DNA of 64,000 nucleotides from the NCBI GenBank assembly GCA_032615215.1, contig CP128433.1, forward strand, positions 4,510,501 through 4,574,500. Direction: 5' to 3'. The position numbers were made by a program, and so were the translations under genes. Shown piece by piece: positions 58,162 through 64,000 of this stretch. This stretch comes from Microbulbifer sp. MKSA007 (GTDB lineage Bacteria > Pseudomonadota > Gammaproteobacteria > Pseudomonadales > Cellvibrionaceae). Numbering within the stretch: position 1 is the first letter of the stretch; each line of letters begins with the position of its first letter. The notes beneath the pieces are model-generated. The model was not told the DNA's origin, did no database searches, and worked only from the letters and a program-made list of their open reading frames with translations.

Positions 58162-58725
58162 ATGAAGAAGCTCTCTGTATTTCTTATTGCAGCTCTGATG
58201 GGGACTGTAGCCCAAGCAGCGGAATACAAAATCGACACCAAAGGGGCTCACGCTTTTGTGCAGTTTCGTATCAAGCACCTTGGATACAGCTGGCTGTACG
58301 GCCGTTTCGATGACTTCAACGGCTCCTTCTTTTACGATGAAAAGCAGCCAGAAAAATCTTCTATCAATGTCGACATCGATGTAACCAGCCTCAACAGCAA
58401 TCACGCTGAGCGAGACAAGCACCTGCGCAGTGATGACTTCCTCGATACCGCAAAATTCCCCACTGCTACTTTCAAGAGCACTAGCTTTGAACCTCTGGAA
58501 GACGGCAAAGCCCGTCTAAATGGCGAACTGACCCTGCGCGGTATCACTAAGCCAATCACAATTGACGTTACCAATATCGGTGGCGGTAAAGACCCTTGGG
58601 GCGGCTACCGCCAGGGCTTCAGTGGAACCACTGAGTTCGAGCTGAAAGAATTCGGTATCAAATCCCTAGGCCCAGCCTCACAGAAAGTTGAGATGATCCT
58701 GGATATTGAAGGTATCCGTATCTAA
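58162..58725 (+). CDS. yceI: YceI family periplasmic protein
   Basis: 187 residues with signal peptide (LSVFLIAALMGTVAQA). The mature lipocalin-like beta-barrel begins EYKIDTKGAHAFVQFRIKHLGYS and includes LNGELTLRGITKPITIDV and GTTEFELKEFGIKSLGP. YceI proteins bind isoprenoid lipids in the periplasm. It is paired with the preceding b561-type cytochrome. Confidence 0.92.
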   Translation: MKKLSVFLIAALMGTVAQAAEYKIDTKGAHAFVQFRIKHLGYSWLYGRFDDFNGSFFYDEKQPEKSSINVDIDVTSLNSNHAERDKHLRSDDFLDTAKFPTATFKSTSFEPLEDGKARLNGELTLRGITKPITIDVTNIGGGKDPWGGYRQGFSGTTEFELKEFGIKSLGPASQKVEMILDIEGIRI

Positions 58726-58746
58726 CAACAAAAAAGTACACCCCCT

Positions 58747-58770
58747 GAGCCCGGAAATTCCTCCGGGCTC
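58747..58770. terminator. Terminator-like hairpin between convergent genes
   Basis: GAGCCCGGA pairs with TCCGGGCTC around a six-base loop between the yceI stop and the end of the NCS1 gene. GC-rich 9-bp stem; followed by C rather than T on the plus strand. Confidence 0.55.
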
Positions 58771-58773
58771 CCC

Positions 58774-60186
58774 CTAACTGCGCTTCGCAACACTCCAATA
58801 AACAACGCAAGCAGCAGCTGCAGCCAATAGCCAGTCGACGCCTGCCATCAACCCTCTCGGTAAGAAAAAAGCTAGCATTGTGATGACAATACATGTCCCC
58901 AATAAAGTCAGCAGTGCTCGCGGGTTCCAGCCACAGAAATAGTAATAACGCCCATCACTTTCGCTGTAATACAACTGCCCTACATCCATCTGGCGCTTCT
59001 CTACTAAGTAGTAGTGAGACAATATGACACCATAGGCAGGCGCCAGAAAAACCCCCATCCAGTTTACGAACGCCACTAAACCGATTTGTTTGATAACAGC
59101 GGGCCACAAAGCACTAATCAGAAAGGCCAGAAACAGCGTTATCAATGCCGCCCTGCGAAACCCCAGGTACTTTGGCAGAAGATTTGAAATATCGTTAACT
59201 GGAGCCACAAAGTTCGCCACCACATTGATGCCGGCCGTTGCTGTAAAAAAAACAACCGCGGCGATCAATGACAGTTCCAGATTCCCAAGCTTCTGCACAA
59301 TATCAGTGGGATTTGCCAAGTTCTGGTGGAAAACTGACTGGGCGGCGATAGTGGTGAACAGAACAATTATCGCAAAGCCAGTCATATTTATAGTGATTCC
59401 CAGCCAATTTCCCCTTCGCATAACAGACACGTTCTTACAGAAGCGAGCAAAATCTCCATAACTTAGGATTATCGGCGCATAGAGAGCCAACATAGTACCT
59501 GTGACTTTGATGAGCTGGACCAAGCCATCGCCCCAGGATGCTATAGACCGATCAAAGAAAGTAGCAACAGCAAATGAAAACTGTCTGTCACTGCGAACCA
59601 CTAGCATCCACAACAGCGCTAGCATCACTCCATAGACACAGGGTGCAGCCAGGTTGATAAACCAACGGATCGTATTGATACCTTTGAAAAATAGAAGAGC
59701 TTGAAATAATGAGACAAGTACGAGGGAAGCCCAATCGATCCGGTCCATTGCCAGCCACTGCCCTCCGACAGCTTGAGGCCACCACTCTCTCAGTAATAAA
59801 GACATGGCATGGGCAGCAAACCAGGTCTGCGCACCGTACCAAAATATTGCCACGCTCCCCCGAAGCAGCGCAGGGACGTTAGCACCTCGGATCCCCATAC
59901 TCGCCCTGGCCAATACGGGAAACGGTATACCGCATTTAACACTCGGTTCACCGATTAAATTTAACAAGATGATAATTAAAATTGCTGCAATAGCGATCCC
60001 AGCGAGAACCAGCCAAGCATTCGTATTGGGACCGAGGAATAGGGTTGCCGCCAGGGTATAGCCAGCGAGACTTTGTGCAGCGTTGGCCCAAAGGTTAAAT
60101 ATCGTCAGAGTGCCCCAGCGTTTAGCTTCGGGCTTCACCACCGCTAAATTTTCATTCTTTAGCTGCAAAGTGTCACCTAAGTGCAT
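58774..60186 (-). CDS. NCS1 family nucleobase:cation symporter
   Basis: 470 residues, about 12 helices. It has AAQSLAGYTLAATLFLGPNT, GIPFPVLARASMGIRGANVPAL, GAQTWFAAHAMSLLL and YGDFARFCKNVSVM, which fit purine/cytosine/hydantoin permeases. The specific base cannot be told from sequence alone. There is no catabolic gene beside it. Transcribed toward yceI. Confidence 0.88.
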   Translation of the reverse strand: MHLGDTLQLKNENLAVVKPEAKRWGTLTIFNLWANAAQSLAGYTLAATLFLGPNTNAWLVLAGIAIAAILIIILLNLIGEPSVKCGIPFPVLARASMGIRGANVPALLRGSVAIFWYGAQTWFAAHAMSLLLREWWPQAVGGQWLAMDRIDWASLVLVSLFQALLFFKGINTIRWFINLAAPCVYGVMLALLWMLVVRSDRQFSFAVATFFDRSIASWGDGLVQLIKVTGTMLALYAPIILSYGDFARFCKNVSVMRRGNWLGITINMTGFAIIVLFTTIAAQSVFHQNLANPTDIVQKLGNLELSLIAAVVFFTATAGINVVANFVAPVNDISNLLPKYLGFRRAALITLFLAFLISALWPAVIKQIGLVAFVNWMGVFLAPAYGVILSHYYLVEKRQMDVGQLYYSESDGRYYYFCGWNPRALLTLLGTCIVITMLAFFLPRGLMAGVDWLLAAAAACVVYWSVAKRS

Positions 60187-60884
60187 CTGATAAATAGCGC
60201 GCCAAAGCAGCTACTTCAAATTAGCCTTTTCAACAATGACATACAAGCCGTCAAAAGTGCCAAATTTAACAGTTAATAATATATATTCTCTTTTACAATT
60301 GAGACTTGTTTTCATTAACAGCAAAAGTGGTATCCATTTACCAAATTAGCAGTAATGCCGCTAGCACTGGCGCACAACTGTGAAATATATTGTGTAGCCA
60401 TCGATTAAAGAAGATCCGGTCGACAAAGATACAGGCAAGTATCCATTAAACTAGTGTGCAGCCGTGTATTTGGAGAACATTAACCAATGTCACAAGTAAA
60501 AGTATGAAAAGGTCTTTAAGATTTTTGACGGCGGCACAACTTTTCAGCGAAAATGGAAGCAATTACTGACAATTATTGCACTCCCTCTAGAGACAGTTAT
60601 CAAGGGAGCGCAAAAATAGAACAATTTCCAAAAATCGTAGTGACTAAATCATTCAGAACTGGGGCAATCCTCTCCGAGACTATCAGTGAGGCAGCGGCGC
60701 AGAGCAGCGCCAATCACAACAAGTAGTGTCTCAGCTCAAGGGAAATAATCGCCGCAGATGGTAAGCCAAGACTCCGTACTGCTAAGGTATTCGCAGGACA
60801 AGCACAGCGGGCATCCACCAGTATGAATGAACTTTGTCGCAATCAGGCCACAACATGAGTTGGCCACGGCAGAAGGGTAGGAAT
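60187..60884. other. Divergent intergenic region
   Basis: A 698-base gap between the NCS1 permease gene and the FHA gene. It is mostly AT-rich with no gene-like frame; a 21-codon frame at 60504 has no support. The FHA protein could start upstream at 60834 or 60855. Confidence 0.4.
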
Positions 60885-61859
60885 ATGGCTTGCTTACAGC
60901 ATCCAGATAGGGAACAACCAGTTTACTTAATGGCACACCACACCATTGGGCGCCGGCAGGGTGCAGTAGACACAAGAATCACAAGTGCTGAAATATCAGG
61001 CATCCATGCAGCAGTGCAGTGGACCGGTACACATTGGAATATTCGCGACCTGAGTCGCAATGGCACCTGGCTAAATGGCCAGCAGTTGGTACCCGCTAAA
61101 AGCTACCCACTCCAGACCGGTGATAAGATCGCTTTTGGGCGGGCGAATAACCCAGCTTGGATCGTCGAAAACCTCGATGCTCCCGAGAATTTGCTGATCG
61201 ATATTCACTCTGGCGAGGCACAACCGCTGGAACAATACCACCTGCTGCCCGATGAGAACGAGCCCCTCGCCAGCCTTCAGTACAGCCCCTTAACAGGGCA
61301 GTGGCTGTACGAGTTCACAGGTCCATCAGCTGAAGACGGCGATAAGACCCTGATAAATCATGGCGATCGTATCGATTGCGGCCTGCATAGCTGGCAGCTC
61401 TTTCTTGCGGACAACCAAGGGGCAACGAAAGAGTTATCTCTGCAGCAACTGTCTATTGTCGACTTTGAGCTGAAGTTCTCTGTGAGCTCCCACGAAGAGC
61501 ATGTGCAGTTACAACTTCAGCGGGAAGGTATGAAGCAATCCTTACCAGCAAGAATCCACAACTATCTCTTGTTGTACCTTGCTCGTGCCCGCCACAAAGA
61601 TATGCAGAGCGGCATGGACACTGACTCCCAGGGCTGGGTTTCTATTCAGGTAGCCACTCACGAGCTGGGTATCACTGTTAACCACTTAAACACCCAAATC
61701 TTCCGCGCCCGCAAACAAATCTCTGAATCACTACCTGATGCAGTGGATACTTCGAGTCTGGTAGAGCGTCGATCCTGGGAAATCCGTATTGGCTGTCCAC
61801 AATTCGAAATTTATAAAGGCAACCAACTCGAGGCAAAAACAGAGCCGGAAGCGGTATAG
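60885..61859 (+). CDS. FHA-domain regulatory protein
   Basis: ATG 60885 follows AAGGG seven bases upstream. The 324-residue product has an N-terminal FHA domain (HTIGRRQGAVDTRI, ISGIHAAVQWTGTHWNIRDLSRNGTWLNGQQL) with the conserved Gly-Arg, Ser/His and Asn for phosphothreonine binding. The C-terminal half contains RIHNYLLLYLARARHKDMQ and WVSIQVATHELGITVNHLNTQ, a winged-helix-like region. It is followed 107 bases later by a Ser/Thr kinase gene, its likely partner. Confidence 0.85.
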   Translation: MACLQHPDREQPVYLMAHHTIGRRQGAVDTRITSAEISGIHAAVQWTGTHWNIRDLSRNGTWLNGQQLVPAKSYPLQTGDKIAFGRANNPAWIVENLDAPENLLIDIHSGEAQPLEQYHLLPDENEPLASLQYSPLTGQWLYEFTGPSAEDGDKTLINHGDRIDCGLHSWQLFLADNQGATKELSLQQLSIVDFELKFSVSSHEEHVQLQLQREGMKQSLPARIHNYLLLYLARARHKDMQSGMDTDSQGWVSIQVATHELGITVNHLNTQIFRARKQISESLPDAVDTSSLVERRSWEIRIGCPQFEIYKGNQLEAKTEPEAV

Positions 61860-61875
61860 CTTCATCTCTAGAAAG

Positions 61876-61895
61876 GGGGCTTAAGGCTAAGCCCC
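61876..61895 (+). terminator. Weak hairpin between FHA and kinase genes
   Basis: GGGGCTTA pairs with TAAGCCCC around AGGC, an 8-bp stem just after the FHA gene. It has no T-tract, so it may only attenuate or stabilise the message. Confidence 0.4.
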
Positions 61896-61966
61896 TTCAT
61901 TACCTATTCAGTAATTATTTGCCAGGGTGGCGGAGCTGAATCTCTTATCCCTCGGCAAGAATTACA

Positions 61967-64000
61967 ATGTCAGCGCAACCACCCTCTTATATCGGCCGGT
62001 ACAAGATCATCAGGCAGCTTGGAGCCGGGGGAATGGGAGTTGTGTACCTCGCCAAAGATGAGCGACTTAACAGAGAGGTCGCTATAAAGCGATTGCTCAA
62101 CAACCCTGAAGACGAATCTGCCTCACAACGAATTCGCCAGGAAGCATTACTGCTCGCACAACTAAACCACAACCACATCGTACAAATTTATGATGTTGTG
62201 GAGGAACAGAACGATGTAGCCCTGGTTATGGAGTATGTTGATGGCCGCCCACTCACCTATTGGGCACGGGAGTTTAACCCCAGCCTCTGCCAGAAAATCC
62301 AGCTACTCAAGCAAATCACTAGCGGTCTTGCGCGTGCCCATGCGGCTGGAATTATTCACCGCGACTTGAAAGCTGACAACATCCTTATTGACAGCAATAA
62401 CATCGCAAAAATCGCTGATTTTGGAATTGCGCGGAGCTGGCAGGATACGAAAGAAATTACCCGCGAGCAGCATATCGCTGGCAGCTGGTACGCAATGTCT
62501 CCCGAGCAGGCCCTCGGCGAGAAACTGGATAACCGCTGTGACTTATTTGCCCTGGGGATGCTCGCCTATCACCTACTGTGTGATCAGCCTCCCTTCGGCA
62601 AGCATGGAAGCCCATACGTTATTATCGATCGGATCATCAACAACCCGCACCCACCCGCAGGAGCCATAAACCCCGGACTTCCTACGGCGCTTTGCAAGTT
62701 ACTGGATAAGCTGCTGGCCAAAAACCCGGACAAACGCCCCGTCAGTGCTGCCGTTGTAGCCACCGATTTGGATGTGATACTGAGCCAATTAACATCGGAT
62801 CATGAAACCGCCGATGACCATGACATCACGATCACCACGGAAGACTTTCATGTACAACATCGACGTACAAACAAAGGACACAAACTTCTAGCCGGCATAC
62901 TCCTGGCATCCGGTGCGATGTTACTAGGCTTAACCGCCGCTGTTTTTCCTGAACTTTCTCTATGGGGAAGTAAAGAACCCTCGGCAAAGTACATTGCGAT
63001 TATTGAGCCAGACTTATCAAACCTGCGCAGCCGAGAGGAAAAGCTACTGGCCAATAACCTTCTCAGCTCCATCAAACAGGGGCTTTCCGATCAACCAGCG
63101 CTACTACTGGTGCCCTATTCGGAATCCCAGCAACTAAAAGGCAAGCCTTTGCGGGAGCAGGCGCAAGCGCTCAACGCACAGCTGCTGCTCCAATTTGCCC
63201 TAAACTGTGAAGCCACCGCCTGTGAAGCTTCATTTGCCCTTATAGAAACCGAGGGGTTTGCTGAAGTCGCCAACCGTAGTGCCATGCTGAACCTGGATGC
63301 ACCGCTGGAGAGCCGCGCACGTGTTTTGCAGCAACTGCACTATCTACTTCCCAACTACCCAACAGGAAGCCTAAGAGTTCAGTTCAGCCTTAGCCCTGAA
63401 GATTACCAGCAATACCTCGAGATATTCGAACAGCGCAATAATGAAGCTAATGTTACCGGGGCAATTACCAAAGTTGAGGCTCTGCTAAAAAGGAACCCCT
63501 ACTTCCCCTCCTACTATGAACTGTTAGCGGATCTATTAGCCACCCACCTATATCACTCGCGGGATACCAAAATACGCAGCCGACTCACAGGGCTTCTCAA
63601 CAACATACCAACAAAGATTTCTAACCACCCAACGGTGTTGATCACTAAGTTGCGTATTGCCATCTTCCTGGCAGATACAGAGCTTACAGAGTCCTTACTT
63701 GCAAAACTAAAGCTGCAACTACCTGATCAGGCTCTCTACTACTTCCTGCGCGCGAAAGCCCACCAGCGAAGGGGGAATTTCAACCGTGCGCTGGAAGTCA
63801 TTAACCAAGCGCTCAACATTCGTACCAGCCCTCTTTATCTTCGCCAAAAGGCTCTGACCCTGACCCTGATGGGGCAAATGGAAAAAGCGAGACCTTACCT
63901 TTTACATGCGATCCGTCTCAACAATCAATATATTGATGCTATCTCCTTGCTTGCAGCCAATGAATTGGATTCAGGCCGCCCCAAAGAGTCTATCCGGCTC
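61967..64000 (+). CDS. Membrane Ser/Thr protein kinase with C-terminal repeats (3' end outside window)
   Basis: Open from ATG 61967 to the window end (678 codons). A Hanks-type kinase domain spans residues 12-280: Gly loop GAGGMGVVY, Lys41 (VAIKR), catalytic Asp133 in HRDLKADN, DFGIA at residue 151 and MSPEQA. One transmembrane helix lies near residues 306-326 (LLAGILLASGAMLLGLTAAVF). The outer part is helical and ends in TPR-like repeats (QALYYFLRAKAHQRRGNFNR). It resembles bacterial eukaryotic-like kinases with a sensory or scaffold C-terminus, here paired with an FHA protein. Confidence 0.93.
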   Translation, partial: MSAQPPSYIGRYKIIRQLGAGGMGVVYLAKDERLNREVAIKRLLNNPEDESASQRIRQEALLLAQLNHNHIVQIYDVVEEQNDVALVMEYVDGRPLTYWAREFNPSLCQKIQLLKQITSGLARAHAAGIIHRDLKADNILIDSNNIAKIADFGIARSWQDTKEITREQHIAGSWYAMSPEQALGEKLDNRCDLFALGMLAYHLLCDQPPFGKHGSPYVIIDRIINNPHPPAGAINPGLPTALCKLLDKLLAKNPDKRPVSAAVVATDLDVILSQLTSDHETADDHDITITTEDFHVQHRRTNKGHKLLAGILLASGAMLLGLTAAVFPELSLWGSKEPSAKYIAIIEPDLSNLRSREEKLLANNLLSSIKQGLSDQPALLLVPYSESQQLKGKPLREQAQALNAQLLLQFALNCEATACEASFALIETEGFAEVANRSAMLNLDAPLESRARVLQQLHYLLPNYPTGSLRVQFSLSPEDYQQYLEIFEQRNNEANVTGAITKVEALLKRNPYFPSYYELLADLLATHLYHSRDTKIRSRLTGLLNNIPTKISNHPTVLITKLRIAIFLADTELTESLLAKLKLQLPDQALYYFLRAKAHQRRGNFNRALEVINQALNIRTSPLYLRQKALTLTLMGQMEKARPYLLHAIRLNNQYIDAISLLAANELDSGRPKESIRL

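Overview
This window is a chromosomal segment, most likely from a marine gammaproteobacterium of the Cellvibrionales type; Microbulbifer-like is my best guess. That rests on gene content only: OmpW porins, a seven-subunit Mrp/Mnh Na+/H+ antiporter, secreted beta-helix and DNRLRE proteins, a DUF6868-like protein and Xi-class GST/pirin/DoxX stress genes. No rRNA, tRNA, CRISPR array, insertion sequence or prophage was recognised. Genes are dense and on both strands.

Layout. 1-4.1 kb: DUF5329 (5' cut off), DUF4166 and a large DUF2339 membrane protein. 4.1-8.0 kb: an AT-rich accessory island with an unrecognised gene remnant, small doubtful ORFs and an unrecognised two-gene unit (5418-7600). 8.0-13.4 kb: an alpha/beta hydrolase, an OmpW, then a DoxX / glutathionyl-hydroquinone reductase / LysR / pirin group whose two promoters share one candidate operator. 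13.4-15.7 kb: two paralogous secreted beta-helix proteins, with a 42-bp perfect palindrome and a decayed LysR fragment between them. 16.0-21.7 kb: mnhABCDEFG. 21.7-25.6 kb: a minus-strand unit (small membrane protein, SbtA-type bicarbonate permease, purE, purK) divergent from a CbbR/CmpR-like LysR gene. 25.7-33.2 kb: a second OmpW, an autotransporter with Ca-binding-type repeats, a glycosyltransferase, a BASS transporter, DUF1853 and a GbsR-type regulator. 33.2-36.8 kb: a structured leader, a bd-type oxidase (cydAB) and a TetR regulator. 37-45.7 kb: a YdcH-like protein, a GST, a cytochrome b561/ethylbenzene-dehydrogenase-like fusion with a DUF1566 partner, a purple-acid-phosphatase-like protein and an exported KatG. 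45.7-52.1 kb: a DPP-IV peptidase, a Gly-rich lipoprotein, the glutathione-dependent formaldehyde pathway (fghA, frmA) and an AraC regulator. 52.3-58.7 kb: small stress genes (PhnA, CBS, Hsp20, host-attachment family), an acyltransferase and a cytochrome b561-YceI pair behind a structured leader. 58.8-64 kb: an NCS1 permease, then an FHA protein and a membrane Ser/Thr kinase that runs off the window.

Themes. Many genes serve redox, electrophile and respiratory stress (KatG, two GSTs, frmA/fghA, bd oxidase, b561-YceI, Hsp20), ion and inorganic-carbon transport (Mnh, SbtA, BASS), and the cell surface.

Quality warning. Nine genes are each split by a frameshift that is repaired by restoring one base (two in mnhD) to a homopolymer, eight in G/C runs and one in an A/T run. 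Several are housekeeping genes. I read most of these as sequencing or assembly undercalls and list the genes as CDS marked 'frameshifted as sequenced'.
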